Source: JAIUNP01 sp020161975 (lineage in GTDB: Bacteria; Pseudomonadota; Alphaproteobacteria; Rhizobiales; Beijerinckiaceae). From it: a DNA stretch of 64,000 bases. The notes beneath the pieces are model-generated. The model had not been told where the DNA came from and did not search any database. It saw only the letters and a list, made by a program, of their open reading frames with translations. Below, one piece after another: positions 51,139 through 59,257 of the stretch (positions within the stretch are counted from its first letter, which is position 1; each line of letters starts with the position of its first letter). A program made the translations under genes and the position numbers. The stretch lies in the NCBI GenBank assembly GCA_036745275.1, contig DAIOGK010000012.1:1-64000 (forward strand). Reading direction: 5' to 3'.

Positions 51139-51750
51139 ATGTCCATGAACGGACAGCGGCCAGCGCATTCGATGGTGACCGCCATGCAGGACCCGGAAAC
51201 AGGGGTGTTGGGTGGCACACACGCCGCCGCTGGGGAAAATTCCGGCGATGCCGATCTGTTCGCAGAGTTCGAGGCGGGGCTGGACGGCATCGGCGGGGTG
51301 CTGGCGCCGCCGAAAAAGCGCGGACCCGGCAGGCCGCCGGGCAAGGCCGATTTCACCACCGTGCAGATGAAAAAGCTGATGGCGGCGCGCGGATATCGCG
51401 ACCCCATGGAAGTTCTGGCGGCCATATCGAGCGCGGACCCTGTGGAGCTGGCTGATGCGCTGTGCGCTGGCCTGAGCCTGAAAGCGGCGGACAGGGTGGC
51501 CGTGCGCGTCAAGGTTCTGGGTGAAATCCGCAAGGCCGCTGCCGACCGGATGCCCTACGAGCACCGCCGCATGCCGCAACAAATCGAGGTTCAGAACGAG
51601 GGCGCACCGCGCACGCTGGTTGTGATCGGCAACGGTCCGACACAGGTCAATGTGGCGAACGGACAGCCGGGTGAGCAAAATCAAGCACTTAGCGTCCATG
51701 CGGTGGCGATGTCGGATGGCATCGTGTCGGACGCGGAGGAAAAGGCATGA
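51139..51750 (+). CDS. putative terminase small subunit
   Basis: A 203-residue protein directly before the large terminase gene region, the standard place for the DNA-recognition subunit of the packaging motor. It contains an AT-hook-like motif KKRGPGRPPGKADF at about residue 60, followed by a helical domain (QMKKLMAARGYRDPMEVLAA; LKAADRVAVRVKVLGEIRK). The C-terminus is a looser region. The call rests on position and this DNA-binding motif. GGGGGG lies upstream of the ATG. Confidence 0.7.
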   Translation: MSMNGQRPAHSMVTAMQDPETGVLGGTHAAAGENSGDADLFAEFEAGLDGIGGVLAPPKKRGPGRPPGKADFTTVQMKKLMAARGYRDPMEVLAAISSADPVELADALCAGLSLKAADRVAVRVKVLGEIRKAAADRMPYEHRRMPQQIEVQNEGAPRTLVVIGNGPTQVNVANGQPGEQNQALSVHAVAMSDGIVSDAEEKA

Positions 51751-52067
51751 ACAAACAAAGGCTTAGCCGATATCAGCAACTGATTGGGAATCAGTGGCAG
51801 GCGCGCGGGGGAATACCCCTGCCGATGGACCGCGCGCGTCATGTCAGCGGCGAAAGGCCCCCCGGTGGCCATTCCGCACCGTGCGCCAGCCCCCCCCGGG
51901 GGGGTCAAAACCGGCGCGAGCCGTCCCCCCCTGGGGGGTGGCGTCCCACACCCACAGGCCGCCCTCGGCCTCGCCTGCCAAGGGGCGCGGCGGATTTTGA
52001 ACCGGGAGCGGGCAGGGGATTGGGGAGGGGTGAACCCTGCCACGGCGGGACAGGGGCGCGGGGATGA
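51747..52067 (+). CDS. small basic Pro/Gly/Arg-rich protein between the terminase genes
   Basis: A 106-residue frame that overlaps its neighbours by ATGA at both ends, which is the main support that it is translated. The first ~25 residues (MNKQRLSRYQQLIGNQWQA) look like ordinary protein; the rest is a Pro/Gly/Arg-rich chain of low complexity. The DNA holds three strong hairpins from C- and G-runs (around 51857-51875, 51890-51904 and 51925-51938), so part of the frame may be shaped by DNA structure rather than protein function. Confidence 0.45.
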   Translation: MNKQRLSRYQQLIGNQWQARGGIPLPMDRARHVSGERPPGGHSAPCASPPRGGQNRREPSPPGGWRPTPTGRPRPRLPRGAADFEPGAGRGLGRGEPCHGGTGARG

Positions 52068-53674
52068 GCGATTTTGTAGACATGCCGCAAGAGCGGCTGC
52101 GGGCGAGGGATATCGAGGACATCTGCGGGTTCCGCCTGCCAACGGCGGCGCGGTTCTCGCTCACGCACTACAATCCGCCGGGGCCGGTGGCGAGCGCCTA
52201 TATCCAGTCGATGGGACCGATTGACGCGATCACCGGGCCGGGCGGTTCGGGCAAGACGGTGGCGTCGATCTTCAAGGGTATCCGGTTCTCTATCGCGTCC
52301 ATGCCGGTGTGCCGCGATCACCAGATCAGGGTGAAGGGCACGGTAGTGCGCGACAACTACCGGTCGCTCTACCGCACCACGCTGCAATCGTGGTTCGATT
52401 ATTTCCCGGTGTCGCAGCATCCCGAATTCTTCGGCGGGCAGGACCGCCCGGCCACGCACAAGCTGCGGCTGTCCACCGTGCGGGTGATCGACGGCATCGC
52501 GCGTGAAATTCCGGTCGATCTGCAGGTTGATTTCTTCGCCATTCAGGACATCAACTACGAACTGGCGTTCAAGTCCTATGAGACGAGCTGGGGCTGGGCG
52601 ACGGAAGCCGATGGCATTCCCGTGGCCGCCATCCCGTTCTTCTACTCGCGCACAGCGCGTTATCCGCGCATGGACATGCTGCCGGAAGGCACTGTGCGCC
52701 CGCGTATCATGCAGGTGGATTTCAACCCGCCTGATCCGAACCATCCGTTGTGGGAAGCCTGCGAGCGCGGATCGTTCAAGACCGAGTTCAACCCGGAAAG
52801 GGATGTACGGACGGTCAATTTCTTCCGCCAGCCGTCCGGGTTGTCGGCGCGGGCCGAAAACCGGGCGGGCAAGAGCCTTGCGGAGTACCAGGCGGAATAT
52901 GATGCGCTGCCCCGCGATGAAGCGCGGCGGATGGTCGAGGGGCTTCCGGGCCGGGTGAAAGACGGGTTGCCGGTGTACGATGACGAATGGGACTATGACA
53001 CGTTCGTGTCGAAAGTGCCGGTGCCGATCGATCCCGACCTGCCGATCCATGCCGGGTTCGACCAGGACCTGTCCCCGGCGGCGATCTTCTTTCAGGAAGC
53101 GCCGGACGGGCAAATCCGGTTCCTCCGCGAGGTGGCGCCGGGGCCGGGCGTTGGCGTCGATCGATTTATCGAGATGCTGCTGCCGGTTCTGCACGGGCCA
53201 TTGCGCGGCCTGCGTCCGGGTGTCTGGGCCGCCGATCCGGCGGGGTTCTATGGCGCTGACAAGATCGGTGGCCAGCTGAGCTGGGCCGAGGCCATGTCGC
53301 AGGGGCTGGGCCATCGCATCATCCCGGCGCCGTCGAATGAATGGGACCTGCGGCGCGGCGCACTGGGGGCGGTGCTGCGCACGTCGATGCGCGGCGGTAA
53401 ACCGTGGCCGCATGCGGTGTTCGATCCGTCGATGAAAACCACGATCCGTGGGCTGTCGACAGGGTTCAAGTACGCCAAGCAGGTCAACGGCTACAGCCGG
53501 CACCCGATCAAGAATGAATACTCGCATCCGTGCGATGCAGCGCAGTATGGGGTCCTCGCCGTGCGCGGTGTGCGCGGGCTGATTGCGACACTGGCGAACG
53601 GCGGGCGGCCCGGCGGAAATGTGGTGCGGTTGAAGCCGCATGTCGCCAAGTCCGATTTCTCGGCATTCGGCTGA
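52064..53674 (+). CDS. terL: terminase large subunit
   Basis: ATP-driven DNA-packaging motor and nuclease. The 536-residue protein has Walker A in AITGPGGSGKTVASIFKGIR at about residue 57 and a Walker B-like FFAIQDINYELAF. A nuclease domain follows with acidic patches at PIHAGFDQDLSPAAIFF and GVWAADPAGFYGADKIGG. The C-terminal KNEYSHPCDAAQYGVLAVRG is the metal-binding end typical of terminases. Confidence 0.88.
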   Translation: MSDFVDMPQERLRARDIEDICGFRLPTAARFSLTHYNPPGPVASAYIQSMGPIDAITGPGGSGKTVASIFKGIRFSIASMPVCRDHQIRVKGTVVRDNYRSLYRTTLQSWFDYFPVSQHPEFFGGQDRPATHKLRLSTVRVIDGIAREIPVDLQVDFFAIQDINYELAFKSYETSWGWATEADGIPVAAIPFFYSRTARYPRMDMLPEGTVRPRIMQVDFNPPDPNHPLWEACERGSFKTEFNPERDVRTVNFFRQPSGLSARAENRAGKSLAEYQAEYDALPRDEARRMVEGLPGRVKDGLPVYDDEWDYDTFVSKVPVPIDPDLPIHAGFDQDLSPAAIFFQEAPDGQIRFLREVAPGPGVGVDRFIEMLLPVLHGPLRGLRPGVWAADPAGFYGADKIGGQLSWAEAMSQGLGHRIIPAPSNEWDLRRGALGAVLRTSMRGGKPWPHAVFDPSMKTTIRGLSTGFKYAKQVNGYSRHPIKNEYSHPCDAAQYGVLAVRGVRGLIATLANGGRPGGNVVRLKPHVAKSDFSAFG

Positions 53675-54339
53675 TGCTGCACCGGGTGGCCCCGCACCCG
53701 TGGGATGTGCTGGCGCTGGTGGCGCGGGCGGCGGCGCTCGTGCCGGACGGGCGCCGGCTGGCGGCACAGCAGGTGTTCGGGTCGGGCCTTGTAGGCTGGG
53801 CGGATGGCGCGGGGCTGGTGGCGGTGCTTGGCGCCTATGAGATGCCCGGCGGCGGGGTGGAAATCTGGTTGACCGGCCATGGCGAACGGGCGGTGCCGCA
53901 CCTTGCAGCAATCGCCCGGCAGGCCCGCTTAACGCTGGCCGCGCTGCATCATTCTGGCATCGCGCCGATCCTGACGCATGTGCGGCGGGGCCATGCGCCC
54001 GGTGTGCGCCTCGCGCGGCTGGTGGGGTTTGATGTTGCTTATCCCGTTTCCCTGCCAGCCGCGCCTTGCGCCGATTGTTTTATCTGGAGAGAGGCCCATG
54101 GGCGAACTGGTCGGTGCACTGTTCAACGGCGGCGGGCAGAAGAAGGCGCAGGAGGAAGCGGCGCAGGCGCGGGAACAGAACCGCATGGCGCAGTTGCGGC
54201 AGGAAGAACAGCTTCGCGCACAACAGGCGGAAACCGATGCGCAGGTGAAGGCGACGGGCAGGGCGCCGCGCGGGTCGCGGCTGCTGGTGGCGGCGGGCGA
54301 AGCCTCCGGCGTCGCCGACAAGCTGGGCGGCTGACATGA
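53674..54339 (+). CDS. acetyltransferase-like phage protein, 3' part overlapped by the next gene
   Basis: The first ~135 residues (WDVLALVARAAALVPDGRRL; YEMPGGGVEIWLTGHGERAV; ALHHSGIAPILTHVRRGHAP) resemble the GNAT-like small proteins found beside portal genes in podoviruses. In the same frame translation would continue to 54339, giving an Arg/Gly/Glu-rich tail that is simply the other-frame reading of the gene at 54098. Either the protein carries a useless tail, a natural stop near 54090 has been lost, or the overlap is real. TGATG junction with terL. Confidence 0.6.
   Translation: MLHRVAPHPWDVLALVARAAALVPDGRRLAAQQVFGSGLVGWADGAGLVAVLGAYEMPGGGVEIWLTGHGERAVPHLAAIARQARLTLAALHHSGIAPILTHVRRGHAPGVRLARLVGFDVAYPVSLPAAPCADCFIWREAHGRTGRCTVQRRRAEEGAGGSGAGAGTEPHGAVAAGRTASRTTGGNRCAGEGDGQGAARVAAAGGGGRSLRRRRQAGRLT
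54098..54334 (+). CDS. small helical phage protein upstream of the portal
   Basis: A 78-residue protein: MGELVGALFNGGGQKKAQEE, then a Gln/Ala/Glu-rich coiled coil and a C-terminal ATGRAPRGSRLLVAAGEASG. The Arg-Gly-rich end resembles small internal proteins common in podovirus late operons. A strong GGAGAGAGG site precedes the ATG. It lies wholly inside the extended frame of the previous gene. Confidence 0.72.
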   Translation: MGELVGALFNGGGQKKAQEEAAQAREQNRMAQLRQEEQLRAQQAETDAQVKATGRAPRGSRLLVAAGEASGVADKLGG

Positions 54340-55958
54340 ACCCCGCCGAACTGAAAAAGCAGCGGGATGCGCTCTGGGGCGAAAAGCGCGGCTGGAACGC
54401 GCTCTATCAGGATGCATACCGCTATGCGATCCCGTATCGCCGCTCGGTTGGCAACGTTTCGGCCAAGACGCTGACGGCGGAAATTTTCGACATCACCGCG
54501 CCGATCGGCGCGCAGCGGTTTGCCGGGCAACTGCATCAGGACATGTTTCCGCCGGGGCAACCGTTCTTCACGCTGGCGCCGGGGGCGGTGGCCGAAAAGG
54601 CCATGAAGCGCCGGGGCGAGGACAAGGATGCGCTGGAATGGAAGCGCCACCTTGAAAGCATGTCGGACGAGATGCACCCGCATTTCATGACCGGTGCGTT
54701 CGACAGCGCGATTGCCGAGATGTGTGTTGACCTCTCTGTCGGCACCGGTGTCATGCTGACACTGGAAGCGACGCCGGGTATCTCGCCGGACTATCTCAAC
54801 TTCGCCACGCTGCCGTTCGAGGAAATGGCGCTGGCGCCGGGGCCGAACGGAACGGCGGGAGGGCTGTTCTGGAAGTCGATGCACGCGCCTTCGGTGATCA
54901 AGGCGCAATGGCCGCACGGGCGGTTCAGCGATGAGTTCAACAAGAAGCTGGCCGACAGCCCGTATGATCCGGTGGAGATCAACCAGGATTTCATCTGGCG
55001 CGACGGGCGCTGGCACATGGTGTGCAGTCTCGGTGACGAGGAAGCGCCATTCTGGCGCGAGACGTTCCGCACCAAGCCGTTCATTGCCCCGCGCTACTTC
55101 AAGGTGCCGGGCGAAACCTACGGGCGCGGCCCGCTGCTGATGAGCCTTGGCGCCATCCGCACGCTGAACCGCGTGGTGGAACTGCAGCTGAAGTCTGCCG
55201 CCCTGCAGATGCTCGGCATCTGGGGCTATCGCCCCGGCGGCACGGTCAACCCCGATGTGCTGCCGCTGGTGCCGGGCGCCTTCTGGCCCATGGAGGTGAC
55301 GGGCGGTGTGCTGGGCCCGGACGTGTTCCGCGTGGACACGGGCGGCAAGGAAATCCAGATCGGCTCCATTGTCATGGAAGACCTGCGCACACAGATCCGC
55401 GCGGCGCTGCATGACGACACGATTCCCGACAGCGGCGCGACGCCGAAAAGCGCCACCGAGATCATGGCGCGGGCGGCGCGGATCAAGACCAACTACCTCG
55501 GCGCGTTCGGACGGCTGCTGCATGAGACGGTGCCCGGCATCGTGCCGCGCGCCTATGAGGTGCTGCGCAAGGCGGGCGTGATGCGCTCGCCGATCGAGAT
55601 CGACCAATTCCTGACGCGGGTGTCGGTGACATCGCCGCTGGCGCAGACACTGCGCGCCGAAGCGCTGAAATCGGTGTTCGAGTATGTGCAGGTTGTCGGT
55701 ATGGTGAAGGGGCCGCAGGCGGTCGACCGGCACATGAAGCTGGACGAGCTGCTGGAACAGGTCGGCCTCGATATGGGCGTTGCGGCGAAGTTCCTGAAAA
55801 CCGAGGCCGAGCGCCGCGCCTATGACGAGCAGGCGGCAGCGCAGGCGGCGCAGGCGACATTGACCGAGGCGGCGGCAAGTGACCCCAAGGGCATGGCCGA
55901 AGCCGCCACGATGATGGATGAGGCGAGCGGTCGCCCGAACCTCAAGCTGGTGTCCTGA
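54336..55958 (+). CDS. portal (head-to-tail connector) protein
   Basis: Forms the dodecameric DNA gate between head and tail. The 540-residue protein has the podovirus connector pattern: LWGEKRGWNALYQDAYRYAI at the start, GAQRFAGQLHQDMFPPGQPF, DLSVGTGVMLTLEATP, and PLLMSLGAIRTLNRVVELQL. ALHDDTIPDSGATPKSATEI follows. The C-terminus is Ala/Gln/Glu-rich. Similar to T7 gp8-type connectors. Confidence 0.88.
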   Translation: MNPAELKKQRDALWGEKRGWNALYQDAYRYAIPYRRSVGNVSAKTLTAEIFDITAPIGAQRFAGQLHQDMFPPGQPFFTLAPGAVAEKAMKRRGEDKDALEWKRHLESMSDEMHPHFMTGAFDSAIAEMCVDLSVGTGVMLTLEATPGISPDYLNFATLPFEEMALAPGPNGTAGGLFWKSMHAPSVIKAQWPHGRFSDEFNKKLADSPYDPVEINQDFIWRDGRWHMVCSLGDEEAPFWRETFRTKPFIAPRYFKVPGETYGRGPLLMSLGAIRTLNRVVELQLKSAALQMLGIWGYRPGGTVNPDVLPLVPGAFWPMEVTGGVLGPDVFRVDTGGKEIQIGSIVMEDLRTQIRAALHDDTIPDSGATPKSATEIMARAARIKTNYLGAFGRLLHETVPGIVPRAYEVLRKAGVMRSPIEIDQFLTRVSVTSPLAQTLRAEALKSVFEYVQVVGMVKGPQAVDRHMKLDELLEQVGLDMGVAAKFLKTEAERRAYDEQAAAQAAQATLTEAAASDPKGMAEAATMMDEASGRPNLKLVS

Positions 55959-56332
55959 TGCCGCCGCTTGTGACCCCGCGCACCGCCGCCGGCGCCGATC
56001 ACTTCATGGCCGAGGTCGAGAAACTCGATTTCGAAACCCTGATGGGGCGCGGCGACAAGGCCGATGAAGCCCGCGCCGCGCTCGCAACCCTCCAGCGCGA
56101 GCGCGCGCATGTGGCGCTTGCAGCACACCGCCTGTTCGTCACCGATGAGGGCCGGACGGTGCTTGAACACCTGCTTGACCAGACCCTGCGCAAGACCATG
56201 TGCCCGCCGGGCCTGACCAGAGACGCGCGCGACGATTTCATCTCGCGCCGCGAAGGCGAGAACAGCCTGATGCGCCTGCTGCTCTCCCTGATCCATGAAG
56301 GCGCCAACCCCCGCAAGGTGAACCATGAGTGA
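55958..56332 (+). CDS. small phage protein, Bbp19-like
   Basis: A 124-residue helical protein with LFVTDEGRTVLEHLLDQTLR and DFISRREGENSLMRLLLSLI, a pattern seen in the Bbp19 family of podoviruses (named from Bordetella phage BPP-1). The role in virion assembly is not clear to me. Overlaps portal by TGATG and the scaffold gene by 8 bases. Confidence 0.65.
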   Translation: MPPLVTPRTAAGADHFMAEVEKLDFETLMGRGDKADEARAALATLQRERAHVALAAHRLFVTDEGRTVLEHLLDQTLRKTMCPPGLTRDARDDFISRREGENSLMRLLLSLIHEGANPRKVNHE

Positions 56333-57179
56333 TGATCCCGCCGCCTCTTCTTCTTCTGCTGCTGATGCTGTCGCCGCGAATGCCGCCGGCGGCGCGCCCG
56401 AAACCGGCAAGCCCGTGCAGGGAACGGCGCCTGCCGTTGCCGCCGGCGCTGATGCCGCCGCCGGTGCCGCGGCGGTTTATCGCCCGAAGGGGCTGGATGA
56501 AAGTCTGATCGGCGCGAGCGATCAGGAAACCATCGACAAGCTGTTCAAGAGCTATGGCGGTTTGCGCGCCAAGCTCTCGACGCAGGGACAGGCGCCGGAA
56601 TCGCCGGACGGGTACGAGATCAAGTTCGAGGGTGATCTTGCGCCCTACACTGAAAAGCTGTCCGCCGATCCGGTGTTCGCCGACATCCGCAAAGCATTCC
56701 ACGCGGCGGGCGTGCCCAAGGCGTCCGGCGAAAAGGTGGTTGCCCTGGTGATGCAGTCGCTGCAGACGGGTGGCTTGCTGGAAAAGCCGTTCAATGCGGA
56801 CGCGGAAATGGCTGCGCTGGCGCCCGATATCAGCGATGCCGCCGAACGCAAGGCGGCGGTTCACCGGATGGTGAGCGAGAACCAGGCGCTGCTGGACGGG
56901 TTCCGCAAATCCGGCATGCCGGAAGCAGCCTACAACGCCGCGCTGGAACTGCAGGACCGCGCGGGCGGTGTGCAGCTGGTGCAGTGGATGAAGGGGCAGG
57001 GCAAGGCGCCGGGGCCGCTGGCGGGCGGCGGTGCTCCCGGAGGCGGGCCGGTGACGCGCGAACAGCTGCAGGCGCGCCGGGCCGATCCGCGCGATGATTA
57101 TACCAGCACGAAATTTGACCCTGCCTTTGCTGCCGAAACCGTCCGTCTCTACCAGCAGCTCGAAGCGCAGGGCGCTTAA
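56325..57179 (+). CDS. putative scaffolding protein
   Basis: A 284-residue protein rich in Ala, Glu and Lys with an unstructured Ala-rich N-terminus (residues 1-50) and a mostly helical body; it lies directly before the capsid gene, the standard position of the internal scaffold. The conserved-looking segment is KGLDESLIGASDQETIDKLF. The C-terminal ARRADPRDDYTSTKFDP and FAAETVRLYQQLEAQGA are basic/helical, as in capsid-binding ends. Confidence 0.72.
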   Translation: MSDDPAASSSSAADAVAANAAGGAPETGKPVQGTAPAVAAGADAAAGAAAVYRPKGLDESLIGASDQETIDKLFKSYGGLRAKLSTQGQAPESPDGYEIKFEGDLAPYTEKLSADPVFADIRKAFHAAGVPKASGEKVVALVMQSLQTGGLLEKPFNADAEMAALAPDISDAAERKAAVHRMVSENQALLDGFRKSGMPEAAYNAALELQDRAGGVQLVQWMKGQGKAPGPLAGGGAPGGGPVTREQLQARRADPRDDYTSTKFDPAFAAETVRLYQQLEAQGA

Positions 57180-57319
57180 CGCACGCCGCGCGCGTGCACT
57201 CTCGGGGGCGTAACCGGTCTTAAGACCCGGTGCGCCTCCGGCCTCTCCCGATCTCCGGGACCCGGTATGGCCTCCGGCCTCTCCGAACGCCGGGCCAGAC
57301 CCAACAACGGAGATCAACC

Positions 57320-58195
57320 ATGACTGCCCGAGCTTCCAACTGGTCGCAGCCCAAATTCGTGGACGGCGTGATCCATGTGCTGCAGACCGAAGGCTACCTG
57401 ACCAAGGGCCTTACTGCCCCCGCCACCAAGATGGACGGCGCGACCGTCACCTGGCGCCTTGCCGGGAAGGGCGAAGCGACCGAAATGTCGCCTGCCATCG
57501 AAAACCGTCCGACCCTCAATGCTGACCGCACCACGGTGACGGCCACGATGAAGGACTATGAGGCCAACGAATGGATCAACGTGACGGACCTTCACAAGAT
57601 GTCTGTCGCCGAAATTCAGGTGGCGGAAAAGACAGTCGGATCGGCGCTGGGGCGCCGGTATGACAAGGTGCTGTTCGAGGCGCTTGATGCTGCAACTCCG
57701 GGCGGAACCATCGGCAACGGCACGGCTGCACTGTCGACGGTCGATCTGATCGAAGGGCAGGCGCAGCTGCTGGCGCAGGGTATTGCGGGTACGCCGGAAG
57801 TCTATGTCGGTCTGCCCTACCGCCTTCTGGCGCAGCTGCTGCTCTACAAGGAAATCGCCTCTGCCGACTGGCAGGGAGACGATCTTCCGCTGCGCAAGCG
57901 GCTGGGGGCAAAGTCTTGGAACGGTGTCCACCTCGTCCCGTTCCCGGACAGCTACTTCGCCGTGCCGGCGGCCAATCAGGCCTATGGCTACATGTGGCTG
58001 AAGAATGCTGTCGGCTTCGCCACGCCGACCGATGCCATGGGGCGCATCCGCGATGCGACGCGCACCGACTATGTGCCCGAGAAGAAGGCACATTATGTGG
58101 CCTCGACCATGAGCGCCTGCGGCAAGGTGCTGCTGCCGGAAGGCGTGCGCCGCCTGCATGTGGCCACCAACGCGGCCATCACGCGCCCGACCTGA
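57320..58195 (+). CDS. major capsid protein
   Basis: A 291-residue HK97-type or related capsid subunit: the N-terminal arm (KFVDGVIHVLQTEGYLTKGL), a beta-rich part with DRTTVTATMKDYEANEWINV, GSALGRRYDKVLFEALDAAT, and a peripheral-domain part (TPEVYVGLPYRLLAQLLLYK; PFPDSYFAVPAANQAYGYMW). Called from position after the scaffold gene and the capsid-like pattern. ATG 57320 has GGAG upstream. Confidence 0.8.
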   Translation: MTARASNWSQPKFVDGVIHVLQTEGYLTKGLTAPATKMDGATVTWRLAGKGEATEMSPAIENRPTLNADRTTVTATMKDYEANEWINVTDLHKMSVAEIQVAEKTVGSALGRRYDKVLFEALDAATPGGTIGNGTAALSTVDLIEGQAQLLAQGIAGTPEVYVGLPYRLLAQLLLYKEIASADWQGDDLPLRKRLGAKSWNGVHLVPFPDSYFAVPAANQAYGYMWLKNAVGFATPTDAMGRIRDATRTDYVPEKKAHYVASTMSACGKVLLPEGVRRLHVATNAAITRPT

Positions 58196-58205
58196 CGCAC
58201 TGACG

Positions 58206-58223
58206 GCCCGGCAATCGCCGGGC
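58206..58223 (+). terminator. hairpin after the capsid gene
   Basis: Perfect 7-bp GCCCGGC/GCCGGGC stem with loop AATC, followed by a pyrimidine run with only short T stretches. It could partly stop transcription beyond the capsid gene or stabilise its mRNA. Confidence 0.5.
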
Positions 58224-58260
58224 TGTCGCCCTTTCCTTTCCCTTTACCCAGGAGCCTGTC

Positions 58261-58554
58261 ATGGCCTTTTCCGCAAAATCGCTGGCCCGTGTCCAGCAGC
58301 TCGTCGTTGGCGATGCGTCGGGCAACCCGACCGCCAGCACCATTTCTGCCTTCCGCTATGCAACCGCCGATGCGGCTGCAACGGTCGAGACTGCCGGCTA
58401 CTTCAATGGCGCGCGTGCGCTGCTGACCGTCGGCTCCATCATCGTATCGGTGATGGCCATCGGCGGCACGCCGGTGCTCAAGTCCTATGTCGTCACCGCC
58501 GTCCCGGCGAGCGGCAACGTCACGGTTGCGCTGCAGGCGACGACAGCCGGCTGA
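58261..58554 (+). CDS. small phage structural-type protein, unassigned
   Basis: A 97-residue beta-rich protein (ISAFRYATADAAATVETAGY; GGTPVLKSYVVTAVPASGNV) between capsid and tail genes. Position and composition suggest a decoration or fibre-like protein, but there is no motif to confirm it. Confidence 0.65.
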   Translation: MAFSAKSLARVQQLVVGDASGNPTASTISAFRYATADAAATVETAGYFNGARALLTVGSIIVSVMAIGGTPVLKSYVVTAVPASGNVTVALQATTAG

Positions 58555-58559
58555 TGACG

Positions 58560-58590
58560 GGCAGGCCGGCGCTTCCTCCGCCGGCCTGCC
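58560..58590 (+). terminator. 12-bp GC hairpin before the tail tubular gene
   Basis: Perfect stem GGCAGGCCGGCG/CGCCGGCCTGCC with a 7-base loop, followed by GCTTTCCTCCTTTT. Likely partial terminator between head and tail genes. Confidence 0.55.
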
Positions 58591-58618
58591 GCTTTCCTCC
58601 TTTTGCGGACGGTGACCC

Positions 58619-59257
58619 ATGCAGCCGATTGCCAGTGACATCGATGTGGTGAATGCGGCGCTGGCCCGGATCGGCGGCGGCGACATCATGGCGCTGGACG
58701 AGGACACGGAACTGGCCGGCGTCTGCGCCCGGATTTATCCGGTGGTGCGCGACCGGGTGCTGTCGCACCATGACTTCCAGCATCTGCGGGCAACCCGGAA
58801 GCTTGAACGGGTGGCGGCGGAACTGACCCCGCCGAACGGATATCCCTACGCCTTCCAGCGGCCTGTCGAGGCGGTTTCGCCGGTGCGGCGGCTGCTGACC
58901 GATCCGAAGAACCCGGATTCGCTGGTGCGCGACTTCATCATCGAGGGCGCGCTGGTGTGCTGCAGCGTCACGGAGGTATGGGGCATCTACAACGTGATGC
59001 TGACGCCCGACCAGTGGATGCCGGACCTGCGCGACGCGCTGATTGTTGCGCTGGCCGCCGATCTAACGGTTGCGGTGTGCGAGGACAAGGACCTTGCCGC
59101 GTTGCTGCATCAGCAGGCGTGGGGTTCGCCCGCCATGCAGGGGCGCGGCGGGTTGATGGCCAAGGCGGTGGCAAGTGACCATGCACAGGGGCAGGCTCGG
59201 CGCCCGGCACAGGCCAGCTTCGGCGGTGGCGGCAACTGGTGGGGCGTGTCGGCATGA
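58619..59257 (+). CDS. tail tubular protein A-like (T7 gp11 class)
   Basis: A 212-residue protein starting with DIDVVNAALARIGGGDIMAL, then DTELAGVCARIYPVVRDRVL: the helical head-contacting start typical of the gp11/gatekeeper family of short-tailed phages. Overlaps the next gene by ATGA, which encodes the tube B-like protein. Confidence 0.8.
   Translation: MQPIASDIDVVNAALARIGGGDIMALDEDTELAGVCARIYPVVRDRVLSHHDFQHLRATRKLERVAAELTPPNGYPYAFQRPVEAVSPVRRLLTDPKNPDSLVRDFIIEGALVCCSVTEVWGIYNVMLTPDQWMPDLRDALIVALAADLTVAVCEDKDLAALLHQQAWGSPAMQGRGGLMAKAVASDHAQGQARRPAQASFGGGGNWWGVSA

Noticed and set aside
50879..51148. 89-codon open frame in the early/late control region
   Set aside because: It spans the TGTAAC/GTTACA repeats and GC-rich alternation, lacks a ribosome-binding site, and has no protein-like pattern.
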